NCBI GenBank assembly: GCA_013334435.1
Contig: JAAXXP010000005.1
Coordinates: 1-35,465 of the forward strand
Source: Chlorobiaceae bacterium
Lineage (GTDB): Bacteria > Bacteroidota > Chlorobiia > Chlorobiales > Chlorobiaceae
Reading direction: 5' to 3'
DNA: 35,465 nucleotides
A model generated the notes under the pieces. It was not told where the DNA came from. It did not search any database and saw nothing but the letters and a program-made list of their open reading frames with translations. The first letter of the stretch is position 1. Each line of letters starts with the position of its first letter. Shown here piece by piece: positions 17,712 to 26,185 of the stretch. The position numbers and the translations under genes are program-made.

Positions 17712-18623
17712 ATGAATCCTCTGTGCAGCGAATTCGAATCCGCAAGAAAGGCTCCGGAAGCGGCTATCGGCCAGGTGCTCATCGAGGCACTGCCCTATAT
17801 CCGCAAGTTCGAGGGCAAGACATTCGTCATCAAGTACGGCGGCTCCGCCATGAAAGATGAGGTGCTCAAGAACAGTTTTGCCCAGAACGTCACCCTTCTG
17901 AGAAAGGTAGGCATCAATGTCGTCCTGGTGCATGGCGGAGGAGACGCCATCACCCGTACCGCCAGGAAACTGGGGCTTGCATCGCAGTTTGTCCACGGCA
18001 AGCGCGTCACCGACAGGGAGATGATCGATGTCGTGCAGATGACCCTTGCCGGCAAGGTGAACCAGGATATCGTGCGTCTCCTGAGCGAACACGGCGGCAA
18101 GGCCGTAGGGGTTACCGGTCTCGATGCCGATACCATCCAGGCCCTTCCCGGCCCGAACGCCGAAACGCTGGGGCTGGTGGGCGACGTCGAGGCGATCAAC
18201 ACCGGCTATATCGATCTGCTCTGCCATGCCGGGCTCATTCCGGTTATTGCTCCCATCGGATACGATCACAACGGCAACATCTACAATATCAACGCCGATG
18301 ATGCGGCAAGCAGCATCGCCATCGCGCTCAAGGCGGAAAAACTCATCTATGTCAGCGACGTCGAGGGAATACAGGTCGGGGAGCGGATACTGAAAACCAT
18401 CTGCAAGTCGGAAGCCGCAGATTTTATCGAACAGGGCATCATTTCCGGCGGCATGATCCCGAAAGTGCTTTCGGCTTTCAAGACCCTCGACGGCGGCGTC
18501 GGAAAAATCCATCTGATCGACGGTAAATTCACGCACTCCCTGCTGCTTGAGATCTTTACCCATGAGGGGGTAGGAACCCAGTTCATCGCCGAACAGGATA
18601 ACGATCAACCAGAAAACAGCTAA
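17712..18623 (+). CDS. argB: Acetylglutamate kinase
   Basis: ArgB phosphorylates N-acetylglutamate with ATP, the second and usually controlling step of the pathway. The 303 residues show the amino-acid-kinase fold motifs: [10 protein letters not shown] near residue 40 with the catalytic Lys, [12 protein letters not shown] for substrate, and IYVSDVEG followed by ISGGMIPKV near the C-terminus. The N-terminal extension before the first strand (about 35 residues) resembles the helix that lets hexameric, arginine-inhibited kinases assemble, so allosteric inhibition by arginine is plausible. It follows argJ by 35 bases and precedes argF by 10. Confidence 0.96.
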   Translation: MNPLCSEFESARKAPEAAIGQVLIEALPYIRKFEGKTFVIKYGGSAMKDEVLKNSFAQNVTLLRKVGINVVLVHGGGDAITRTARKLGLASQFVHGKRVTDREMIDVVQMTLAGKVNQDIVRLLSEHGGKAVGVTGLDADTIQALPGPNAETLGLVGDVEAINTGYIDLLCHAGLIPVIAPIGYDHNGNIYNINADDAASSIAIALKAEKLIYVSDVEGIQVGERILKTICKSEAADFIEQGIISGGMIPKVLSAFKTLDGGVGKIHLIDGKFTHSLLLEIFTHEGVGTQFIAEQDNDQPENS

Positions 18624-18633
18624 TACAACCGTT

Positions 18634-19650
18634 ATGGAACAGGCTAAGAAACACGCTAATGCCGGGAAACGTGATTTCCTCGGGTTTTCCCGGCTCGATA
18701 TGGCCAAAGTCATCGAACTTTTCGACTACTCCCTTCATATCAAGCGGAAAAGGGAGGAATTCACGGCGAACAATACCTTTCAGCCACTTAAAAACAAGAC
18801 GGTTGTCCTGATTTTCAGCAAACATTCGCTGAGGACAAGGGTTTCCTTCGAGCTCGGCATTCACGAACTCGGAGGTTATGCCATAATCCTCGAAGGAAAG
18901 GCGATCGGAGTCGGTTCCAGGGAGTCCGTAGAGGACGTTGGCCGGCTGCTTTCCCGCTACAACGACGCTATCGTAGCCCGGCTGCATGAGCACAGCATCA
19001 TCGAGGGTCTTGCGGAGAACTCCTCCATTCCCGTCATCAATGCCCTGACCGACCTGTCGCACCCCTGTCAGGTGCTTGCCGACGTCTTTACCCTCTACGA
19101 AAGGGGTTTGTGGCACGAAGGGATCAAGGTTGTCTTTGTCGGAGACGGCAACAATGTCGCCAACTCGTGGATCGAGCTTGCCGGCATACTCCCCTTCCAT
19201 TTCGTGCTGGCCTGCCCTGAAGGGTACACCCCCGACGCAGGGATCCTTGAAGCCGCGCGGGCAGCCGGCATCAGCCGTATCGAGGTCACCCACGATCCTG
19301 AAGCCGCCGCCCTGGATGCCGACGTGCTCTATACCGACGTCTGGACGAGCATGGGCCAGGAGGATGAGCATGAGAGCCGGCTGAAAATTTTCGCCCCTTT
19401 TCAGGTCAACAGCCGCCTGCTCTCTCTGGCCAAACCCTCCGCCGTGGTCATGCACTGCATGCCGGCTCACCGCGGCCAGGAAATTACCGCAGAGGTGATG
19501 GACGGACCGCAGTCGCTGATATTCGACGAAGCCGAAAACCGGCTCCATGTGCAGAAAGCCCTTCTGGTGAAGCTGCTCAATCACGAGGAGTACCGGAAAT
19601 TCCATCTTACGCACCGTCTGCTCAATGCGGCCAAAAACATCAAGGCCTGA
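18634..19650 (+). CDS. argF: Ornithine carbamoyltransferase
   Basis: ArgF joins ornithine and carbamoyl phosphate to citrulline (338 residues). The carbamoyl-phosphate loop reads FSKHSLRTR (residues 61-69), where most enzymes have STRTR. HPCQ (143-146), the ornithine loop DVWTSMG and the HCMPAHRG cysteine motif are all present. The SLRTR variant is reminiscent of N-acyl-ornithine carbamoyltransferases, but the intact DVWTSMG loop and the presence of argJ, which supplies free ornithine, favour a standard ornithine enzyme. It starts 10 bases after argB and argR follows 7 bases later. Confidence 0.93.
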   Translation: MEQAKKHANAGKRDFLGFSRLDMAKVIELFDYSLHIKRKREEFTANNTFQPLKNKTVVLIFSKHSLRTRVSFELGIHELGGYAIILEGKAIGVGSRESVEDVGRLLSRYNDAIVARLHEHSIIEGLAENSSIPVINALTDLSHPCQVLADVFTLYERGLWHEGIKVVFVGDGNNVANSWIELAGILPFHFVLACPEGYTPDAGILEAARAAGISRIEVTHDPEAAALDADVLYTDVWTSMGQEDEHESRLKIFAPFQVNSRLLSLAKPSAVVMHCMPAHRGQEITAEVMDGPQSLIFDEAENRLHVQKALLVKLLNHEEYRKFHLTHRLLNAAKNIKA

Positions 19651-19657
19651 ACCGGCG

Positions 19658-20104
19658 ATGAACAAACAGGTACGGCAACTGAAAATCCGGGAGACGCTGC
19701 GCCTTCATGAGGTCGGCAACCAGCACGATCTTATCCGTCTGCTCGAGGAGGCCGGCATCAAGGTGGCGCAGGCGACACTGTCGCGGGACTGTACGGAAAT
19801 CGGCGTTGTACGCTCCAGGGGCGCCGGCGGCTACCGGCTGGTTCTGCCCGAGGAAAATCCCGGCAACATCATCAAGGGGCTGGTCGGGGTCGAGGTGCTC
19901 TCCATCGAATCGAATGAAACCGTGGTCATCATCAAAACCCTTCCCGGAAGGGGGCATGGGGTGGCTTCGTTTTTCGACCAGATGAAAAATTCTCCCATTC
20001 TCGGCACCGTTGCCGGTGACGACACCGTTCTGGTGATTCCCCGATCGGTATCGCAGATTTCCCAGGTGATATCCTATATTCAAGAAAATCTTTCCAAAAA
20101 CTGA
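19658..20104 (+). CDS. argR: Arginine repressor
   Basis: ArgR is the arginine-responsive DNA-binding hexamer that shuts off arginine genes. The 148 residues (from ATG 19658, MNKQVRQLK) contain an N-terminal winged helix including HEVGNQHDLIRLLEEAGIK and ATLSRD. The C-terminal oligomerisation domain has GTVAGDDTVLVIPRS, whose GDD aspartates bind arginine in the family. An upstream in-frame frame extension overlaps argF and is not needed. It sits inside the operon it is expected to control, with ARG boxes at 15190-15222, which implies autoregulation. Confidence 0.96.
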   Translation: MNKQVRQLKIRETLRLHEVGNQHDLIRLLEEAGIKVAQATLSRDCTEIGVVRSRGAGGYRLVLPEENPGNIIKGLVGVEVLSIESNETVVIIKTLPGRGHGVASFFDQMKNSPILGTVAGDDTVLVIPRSVSQISQVISYIQENLSKN

Positions 20105-20122
20105 TAATCAATCACGCAACGC

Positions 20123-21325
20123 ATGAGTAAGGAAAAAATCGCACTTGCCTATTCCGGTGGTCTGGACACCTCCGTGATGATCAAATGGCTTAAAGACAAA
20201 TACGACGCCGAAATCGTTGCCGTCACCGGCAACCTCGGCCAGCCCAAAGAGATCGAGAATCTCGAATCGAAAGCCCTCACGACCGGCGCTTCGGCGTTCA
20301 GGTTCGTCGATCTCCGCAAGACCTTCGTCGAGGAGTATATCTGGAGAGCGCTGAAAGCCGGCGCGCTTTATGAGGATGTCTATCCTCTGGCCACCGCTCT
20401 CGGCAGGCCGCTGCTCGCAAAGGCGCTTGTCGATGTGGCGCTTGAGGAGAACTGCACCATGCTTGCGCACGGCTGCACCGGAAAAGGCAACGACCAGGTA
20501 CGCTTCGAGGTCACCTTCGCCTCTCTGGCTCCCCATCTGAAGATGCTCGCTCCCCTGCGCGAATGGGAGTTCACCTCGCGTGAAGCGGAAATCGCCTATG
20601 CCCTCGAACACAACATACCGGTATCGGCCACAAAGAAGAGCCCGTACTCGATCGACGAGAACATCTGGGGCATCAGCATCGAATGCGGCGTGCTTGAAGA
20701 TCCCATGGTAACCCCTCCGGAGGATGCCTACCAGATCACCACCTCACCGGAAAATGCGCCCGATACCCCGGCATCAGTTGAGATCGAATTCGTCCAGGGT
20801 GTGCCGGTTGCGCTTGACGGCCAGCGCATGAGCGGGCTCGACATGATCCGGAAACTCAACGAAACCGGCGCAGCCAACGGTATCGGACGTCTCGACATGA
20901 TCGAAAACAGGGTTGTAGGCATCAAGTCGAGGGAGATCTACGAAGCTCCCGCGGCAACCATCCTGCACTTCGCGCACAGGGAACTCGAACGACTGACGCT
21001 TGAAAAAACCGTCTTCCAGTACAAGAAGAACATCAGCCAGGACTACGCCAACATCATCTACAACGGCACCTGGTTCTCCCCGATGCGCAAGGCGCTCGAT
21101 GCGTTCGTTGATGAAACCCAGAAGCCGGTGACCGGCGTGGTGCGCCTGAAGCTCTACAAGGGCAGCCTTTCGCTGCTTGGCAGGAATTCGCCGAACTCGC
21201 TCTACAACGAGGAGCTGGCAACCTATACCGAAGCCGATACCTTCAACCACAAGGCGGCTGCAGGGTTCATTCACCTGTACGGCCTCGGCATGAAAACCTT
21301 CAGCCAGGTCAATCCGGGCCTCTGA
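20123..21325 (+). CDS. argG: Argininosuccinate synthase
   Basis: ArgG condenses citrulline and aspartate with ATP to argininosuccinate. The 400 residues begin with the ATP pyrophosphatase P-loop AYSGGLDTS (residues 8-16), followed by the conserved [14 protein letters not shown] segment. The length and both halves are normal. The ATG at 20123 follows argR by 18 bases. A hairpin lies in the 103-base gap to argH. Confidence 0.96.
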   Translation: MSKEKIALAYSGGLDTSVMIKWLKDKYDAEIVAVTGNLGQPKEIENLESKALTTGASAFRFVDLRKTFVEEYIWRALKAGALYEDVYPLATALGRPLLAKALVDVALEENCTMLAHGCTGKGNDQVRFEVTFASLAPHLKMLAPLREWEFTSREAEIAYALEHNIPVSATKKSPYSIDENIWGISIECGVLEDPMVTPPEDAYQITTSPENAPDTPASVEIEFVQGVPVALDGQRMSGLDMIRKLNETGAANGIGRLDMIENRVVGIKSREIYEAPAATILHFAHRELERLTLEKTVFQYKKNISQDYANIIYNGTWFSPMRKALDAFVDETQKPVTGVVRLKLYKGSLSLLGRNSPNSLYNEELATYTEADTFNHKAAAGFIHLYGLGMKTFSQVNPGL

Positions 21326-21342
21326 GGCCGGAAAACCGCGTC

Positions 21343-21376
21343 TGCGCTCCCCTCAGGCAATTCGTCGGGGAGCGCA
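21343..21376 (+). terminator. Hairpin between argG and argH
   Basis: A perfect 10-bp stem, TGCGCTCCCC (21343-21352) with GGGGAGCGCA (21367-21376), and a 14-base loop follow argG by 17 bases. A short T-run (CTCTTTTTCCC) begins only about ten bases later, so it is a weak terminator at best. It may lower argH expression or protect the upstream message from decay. Confidence 0.5.
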
Positions 21377-21428
21377 CCTGACGGCTCTTTTTCCCATTCG
21401 AACGATCTTGCAAAAACACGACTTTTTC

Positions 21429-22811
21429 ATGAGCAACAAGAAAGAACTTCTCTGGCAGAGCCGCTTCTCCCTGCCGTTCGACCGTGATGCCCTGCGTTTC
21501 TCCTCATCGGTGCATGTCGACAAGGCTCTCTTCAGGGAGGATATCCAGGGGTCCACCGCCCACGTCACCATGCTGGCCGAAGAGGGAATCATCACTCCGG
21601 AGGAGGCCCGACAGATCATAGCCGGACTCAGGGAGATCGAAACGGAACTTGAAACCGAAGCGCTCGTGCCTCACTGGGAGGATGAGGATATCCACACGGT
21701 GATCGAAAACCGGCTGAAAGAAAAAATCGGAGCTGCTGCAGGAAAGATTCACTCGGGAAGAAGCCGGAACGATCAGGTGGCAACCGATACCCGTCTTTAC
21801 CTGCGCCGGCAGATCCGCACGCTTGACGCGGCGCTGCATGGACTGCAGAAAATCCTCGTTTCAAAGGCCGACGCCTGCAAGGAGACCATCATTTTCGGGT
21901 ACACCCATCTGCAGCGAGCCCAGCCGATCTCCGCAGGGCACTACTATCTGGCCTATTTCAACATGTTCCGCCGCGACCGCGACCGGCTGGCCGATCTCTT
22001 CAGGCGGGTGAACATCTCCCCTCTCGGCGCAGCCGCGTTTGCCGGAAGCACGCTTCCGCTCAATACCGAAAGAAGCGCCGTACTGCTCGACTTCGACGGA
22101 GTTTTCTCCAACAGTATCGATGCCGTAAGCGACAGGGATATCGTGATCGAGTTCATTTCAGCCTGTTCGATGATCATGATGCACCTTTCGCGCTTTGCCG
22201 AAGACCTGATTCTCTGGAGCTCCTACGAGTTCGGCTACCTTGAAATCAGCGACGCCTTCGCTACCGGTTCATCGCTCATGCCGCAGAAAAAGAACGCCGA
22301 CATCGCGGAACTGGTAAGGGGAAAAACCGGCAGGGTCTATGGCAGTCTGGTCTCCATGCTCACCATCATGAAAGGACTCCCCCTCTCCTACAACCGCGAC
22401 ATGCAGGAGGACAAACCGCCGCTTTTCGACAGCGCCGAAACGACCATCGAGTGTGTCTCGATTTTCGGAAAGCTGCTCGAGCACACAACCCTCAGGGAGG
22501 AGCGGCTTGCAAAACTGACCGCCGAGGACCTCAGCCTCGCCACGGAAATCGCCGAGTATCTGGTCCGCAAGCAGATGCCTTTCAGGGATGCCCACCGCGT
22601 TACCGGCAGGATCGTCTCACACAGCATCGCTTCAGGCAAAACCCTTCCGAACATAACGCTGGAAGAGTACAGAACCTTTTCCACGCTTTTCGAAAACGAC
22701 ATCTACCTTTCGCTCAAACCCGAAGCGAGCATCAGGGCCAAAAAGAGTCGCGGCAGCTGCTCCTTCAGTTCCGTGGAAGCGCAGCTTGAAGAGGCCAGAA
22801 AGCTGCTCTGA
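21429..22811 (+). CDS. argH: Argininosuccinate lyase
   Basis: ArgH splits argininosuccinate to arginine and fumarate, the last step of the pathway. The 460 residues carry the fumarase/aspartase superfamily signature [19 protein letters not shown], the [19 protein letters not shown] segment and the [12 protein letters not shown]-type block (here [13 protein letters not shown]). I chose the ATG at 21429 ([14 protein letters not shown]); a TTG seven codons upstream is less likely. It ends the arg operon and is followed at once by a strong hairpin. Confidence 0.95.
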   Translation: MSNKKELLWQSRFSLPFDRDALRFSSSVHVDKALFREDIQGSTAHVTMLAEEGIITPEEARQIIAGLREIETELETEALVPHWEDEDIHTVIENRLKEKIGAAAGKIHSGRSRNDQVATDTRLYLRRQIRTLDAALHGLQKILVSKADACKETIIFGYTHLQRAQPISAGHYYLAYFNMFRRDRDRLADLFRRVNISPLGAAAFAGSTLPLNTERSAVLLDFDGVFSNSIDAVSDRDIVIEFISACSMIMMHLSRFAEDLILWSSYEFGYLEISDAFATGSSLMPQKKNADIAELVRGKTGRVYGSLVSMLTIMKGLPLSYNRDMQEDKPPLFDSAETTIECVSIFGKLLEHTTLREERLAKLTAEDLSLATEIAEYLVRKQMPFRDAHRVTGRIVSHSIASGKTLPNITLEEYRTFSTLFENDIYLSLKPEASIRAKKSRGSCSFSSVEAQLEEARKLL

Positions 22812-22827
22812 AGAGATCATGGGCAAC

Positions 22828-22874
22828 ACAAAACAGAAAAGGCTGCCGGGTGAGGGCAGCCTTTTCTGTTTTGT
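22828..22874. terminator. Bidirectional terminator of argH and ctp
   Basis: A perfect 20-bp stem (22828-22847 with 22855-22874) has a 7-base loop. The GC-rich inner part GGCTGCC/GGCAGCC is followed by AAAA/TTTT and AAAA/TTTT pairs, so either strand ends in a T-rich arm. It lies 16 bases after argH and 12 bases after the convergent protease gene, and should stop transcription from both sides. Confidence 0.85.
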
Positions 22875-22886
22875 TGTGCGGACCGT

Positions 22887-24977
22887 TCAGTTCACCGACA
22901 GCGTTCTCTTCGGAGGAGCGCCGGCCTGTCTGGATTTTTTCAGTTCCACCAGCCGGGTTACGATTTCAGCGGAACGGTTCAGCATGAAATCACGGCTGCT
23001 GTCCCTGATGCTGTCGGGTTCGATCATCCATCGCTTTTCTATTCTCTTCAGCTCGTCATTTTCCGCCTTGTAGGCTGCCTCGCTGAGGGCGACCACCTTT
23101 CTTTTCCTGATACGGTTCAGAATGCCCAGATCGCGGAGATACTCCCGGCTCGTTTTGTTCTGAAGCGATGCCGCATGGTAATTCTGGCGCAGATGCAGGA
23201 TATCGTCACGTGAAATATCGGAAACGGGACGGTAGAAGGTTCTTGATATCGTGCTCCATGGAAGACTGCTGGTATAGGTGTCCTCTCCGACCGAGGAGTT
23301 GTCGATCAGTGAGGGAATCGCAATGTCCGGTGAGACTCCCTTGTGCTGGGTGCTGCCTCCGGAAATCCGGTAAAATTTCGCAATCGTCAGCTTCAGCTGG
23401 CCGAGATCGGTCTGCCTGGAGAGAAAGCCGAAAGGCCGGCTCAGCTTGACCAGACTTTGCACCGTGCCTTTGCCGAAAGTCTGCTCGCCGACAATGACCC
23501 CCCGGCCGTAGTCCTGAACCGCGGCGGCGAAGATTTCCGATGCCGAAGCGCTGTACCGGTTGACCAGCACGGCCAGCGGGCCCTCATACATTATCCGTTT
23601 GTCCTCGTCGCGCAGCACCATTTTTCCGCCCGAAGAGTTACTGATCTGCACCACCGGGCCAGCCGGAATAAACAGTCCGGTAACGTTTACGGCCTCTTCA
23701 AGCGAGCCTCCGCCGTTGTCGCGCAGATCGATGATCACGCCGTCGACACCTGCGCTGTTGAGATCCTGGAGGATACGGGCGACATCGCGTGTCGTACTGT
23801 TGAAGTTGTTGGCATTGAGCTTCTGTGCCTCGAAATCGAGATAGAAGGAAGGAATGGTGATGACGCCGATTTTACGTCCGTCCACGTCAATGAAGCTCTT
23901 GCGGGCCGCCTGCTCCTGGAGGTTCACCTTGTCGCGCACCAGCTGAATGACTTTTGCCGGTCCCCTGCCTCCCTGGCTTGCCGGATAGATTTTCAGGCGG
24001 ATCAGGGTTCCCTTGCTGCCCCGGATAAGCTTGACGACATCATTGATCCTCCATCCCCTCACATCGACGATTTCACCGGCGGCGCCCTGGCCGACACCGA
24101 TAATGCGGTCCGATTTTTTCAGAAGATTGCTTTTGAAGGCCGGCCCGCCGGGAATGATCTCATTGACCACCGTATATTCGCTCTCCATCTGCAGTTTCGC
24201 TCCGATTCCCTCCAGCGAGCGGCTGAGATCGATCTGGAAGTTCTCGAACTCGTCAGGCGAAAAATAACTGGTATGCGGATCGAAGGAGGTCGTTACCGCA
24301 TACATGTAAGCCTGGAAGGCATCGTCGGATTTCTGCCGGCTGAGGAGCCTGAGCCGGTTTGCATAGGTTTTGGAAAGTTCCGTGCGAATGGACTTTCCGC
24401 TGCCTTCCGAGTACTTCATGCTCAGCCACTGGTATTTGAGCTCTTTTCTCCAGAGAGCCCGGAGCTGACGGAAGTCCGCCGGCCAGGGGTCGTTTTTGCG
24501 GTCGAGATCGAGAGATTCCGGTCTGGTGAAGTCGAAACGCACGGTATCGACGGTGGCTTTCATGAACCTCATTTTCTCTCTCGAGCGGCGCAGAAACTGG
24601 TTGTAAATGGCAAACCCCGCAGTCGAGCGGCCTTCGAGCAACTCGTTGTCGAGGCGGTTTCCGTAAGCTGTCCTCAGTGCGGCAACCTCTCCGGAAAGGA
24701 AATGGCTTTTCGAACCATCGAGATTATCGATATAACGGCGGAAAATCTGCTGGGAGAGCGAGTCGTTCACCGCAACCCTGCGGTAGTGGTTCTTCTGGAG
24801 ATACTGCGTTACATATCTGCCGGCTGCCAGTTGCGTTTCCGTCGGCCTGAGTGGTACAACAGCTACGGCAGGCTTGAAGGGGAAGGGGTTTTTGCCGAAG
24901 GTCTGAGCTGAACAGCCTAAAGAAACGATGACGACAATCAGACCTTTTCTGATGATTGCCGGTGTATGATAATCCAT
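22887..24977 (-). CDS. prc: Carboxy-terminal processing protease (Prc/Ctp, S41)
   Basis: A 696-residue periplasmic tail-specific protease like E. coli Prc, with a PDZ domain around residues 250-335 and an S41 protease domain. The catalytic pair is Ser478 in RYSASASEIF and Lys503 in FGKGTVQ, with the 25-residue spacing seen in Prc (Ser430/Lys455). The N-terminus has a hydrophobic signal ending in VSLGC (Cys22), a lipobox-like site, so it may be a lipoprotein. The N-terminal helical part (40-240) and C-terminal tail match the long Prc form rather than short CtpA. The gene is divergent from fba, and its likely substrates are envelope proteins or penicillin-binding protein precursors. Confidence 0.93.
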   Translation of the reverse strand: MDYHTPAIIRKGLIVVIVSLGCSAQTFGKNPFPFKPAVAVVPLRPTETQLAAGRYVTQYLQKNHYRRVAVNDSLSQQIFRRYIDNLDGSKSHFLSGEVAALRTAYGNRLDNELLEGRSTAGFAIYNQFLRRSREKMRFMKATVDTVRFDFTRPESLDLDRKNDPWPADFRQLRALWRKELKYQWLSMKYSEGSGKSIRTELSKTYANRLRLLSRQKSDDAFQAYMYAVTTSFDPHTSYFSPDEFENFQIDLSRSLEGIGAKLQMESEYTVVNEIIPGGPAFKSNLLKKSDRIIGVGQGAAGEIVDVRGWRINDVVKLIRGSKGTLIRLKIYPASQGGRGPAKVIQLVRDKVNLQEQAARKSFIDVDGRKIGVITIPSFYLDFEAQKLNANNFNSTTRDVARILQDLNSAGVDGVIIDLRDNGGGSLEEAVNVTGLFIPAGPVVQISNSSGGKMVLRDEDKRIMYEGPLAVLVNRYSASASEIFAAAVQDYGRGVIVGEQTFGKGTVQSLVKLSRPFGFLSRQTDLGQLKLTIAKFYRISGGSTQHKGVSPDIAIPSLIDNSSVGEDTYTSSLPWSTISRTFYRPVSDISRDDILHLRQNYHAASLQNKTSREYLRDLGILNRIRKRKVVALSEAAYKAENDELKRIEKRWMIEPDSIRDSSRDFMLNRSAEIVTRLVELKKSRQAGAPPKRTLSVN

Positions 24978-25007
24978 GGTTTATCGGTATCTGCCGCTTG
25001 AGTGTTC

Positions 25008-25035
25008 TTGAATGAGTTCACAAATATATTATATT
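25008..25035 (+). promoter_or_regulatory. Candidate fba promoter
   Basis: TTGAAT (25008-25013) and TATATT (25030-25035) are spaced by 16 bases in the 142-base gap between ctp and fba, leaving a leader of about 75 bases. The match is fair, and the region is AT-rich in general, so a chance fit is possible. Confidence 0.4.
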
Positions 25036-25119
25036 GGAGGACAGTCAACCCGCTGAAATCTCCTGATGCAGGGAAAGTAAAAATTCGCTCAGACAATAAC
25101 AATTAAGCAAAACCTTTCT

Positions 25120-26094
25120 ATGGAAAAGATATCCGTAAGCTATAAAGAGCTCGGACTTGTCAACAGCCGTGAACTTTTCGCCAAAGCCGTCAAGGGCGGT
25201 TATGCCATTCCGGCCTACAACTTCAACAACCTCGAGCAGCTCCAGGCTATTATCATGGCCTGCGCCGAAACCGCCTCTCCGGTTATTCTTCAGGTATCCA
25301 AGGGAGCCCGCAGCTACGCAAACGAAACCCTGCTCAAGCACCTGGCACGGGGCGCCGTGGAGTTCGCAGCGGAACTGGGAACTCCTGTCCCGGTTGTCCT
25401 TCACCTCGATCACGGCGACACGTTCGAACTCTGCAAGGATTGCATCGAATCCGGTTTTTCCTCTGTCATGATCGACGGATCGCATCTGCCCTATGAAGAG
25501 AACGTCGCCCTTACCAGAAAAGTTGTCGAATACGCCCACCAGTACGATGTGACCGTCGAAGGCGAACTCGGCGTGCTGGCCGGCATCGAAGACGAAGTTT
25601 CCGCTGCCCACCACACCTATACGCAGCCGGAAGAGGTGGAGGACTTCGTTGCAAAAACCGGTGTCGACAGCCTTGCCATCTCCATCGGCACCTCACACGG
25701 CGCATTCAAGTTCAAACCGGGTGAAGATCCTAAAATCCGTCTCGACATCCTCGCCGAAATCGAACAGCGCATACCGGGTTTCCCCATTGTCCTGCACGGA
25801 GCCTCCTCCGTCCCTCAGGAGCTCGTTCAGACCATCAACGAACACGGCGGCAAACTGAAGGATGCCATCGGCATCAGTGAAGACCAGCTTCGTCTGGCAG
25901 CCAAGTCGGCGGTCTGTAAAATCAATATCGATTCCGACGGACGTCTTGCCATGACGGCGGCAGTGCGGAAGGTGCTCGATGAAAAACCCGAAGAGTTCGA
26001 TCCGCGCAAGTATCTCGGACCTGCAAGGGATTCCCTGAAAAAACTCTATATCCACAAGATCCTGAACGTACTGGGTTCCAACGGCAAAGCCTGA
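25120..26094 (+). CDS. fba: Class II fructose-bisphosphate aldolase
   Basis: This zinc-dependent aldolase interconverts fructose-1,6-bisphosphate with dihydroxyacetone phosphate and glyceraldehyde-3-phosphate. In an autotroph it works mainly toward sugar synthesis. The 324 residues show the class II core: LHLDHGD with catalytic Asp97 and zinc ligand His98, the GELGVLAGIEDEVS block (148-161), zinc ligands His193 in TSHG and His226 in LHGASS. The start MEKISVSYKELG is at the first suitable ATG. It is a single-gene unit with a good terminator directly behind it. Confidence 0.95.
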   Translation: MEKISVSYKELGLVNSRELFAKAVKGGYAIPAYNFNNLEQLQAIIMACAETASPVILQVSKGARSYANETLLKHLARGAVEFAAELGTPVPVVLHLDHGDTFELCKDCIESGFSSVMIDGSHLPYEENVALTRKVVEYAHQYDVTVEGELGVLAGIEDEVSAAHHTYTQPEEVEDFVAKTGVDSLAISIGTSHGAFKFKPGEDPKIRLDILAEIEQRIPGFPIVLHGASSVPQELVQTINEHGGKLKDAIGISEDQLRLAAKSAVCKINIDSDGRLAMTAAVRKVLDEKPEEFDPRKYLGPARDSLKKLYIHKILNVLGSNGKA

Positions 26095-26120
26095 TTCAGG
26101 TTCCGAAGCATTTAACGCAG

Positions 26121-26152
26121 AAGGCGCTCTTTTCCGGGAGCGCCTTTTTTTT
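26121..26152 (+). terminator. Rho-independent terminator of fba
   Basis: AAGGCGCTC (26121-26129) pairs perfectly with GAGCGCCTT (26138-26146) and runs into a stretch of T to 26152. This is a textbook intrinsic terminator 26 bases after fba, active on the plus strand. Confidence 0.93.
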
Positions 26153-26185
26153 GTGCTTCAGGAACGCAGCTTCCGGAAAAGCACC

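Noticed and set aside
17682-18713. 343-residue open frame on the minus strand
   Set aside because: Antisense shadow of argB; composition is rich in Asp/Gly/His as usual for such mirror frames.
23343-24911. 522-residue open frame on the plus strand
   Set aside because: Antisense to the Prc/Ctp gene, with no known motif; the protease frame has catalytic residues in the right spacing.
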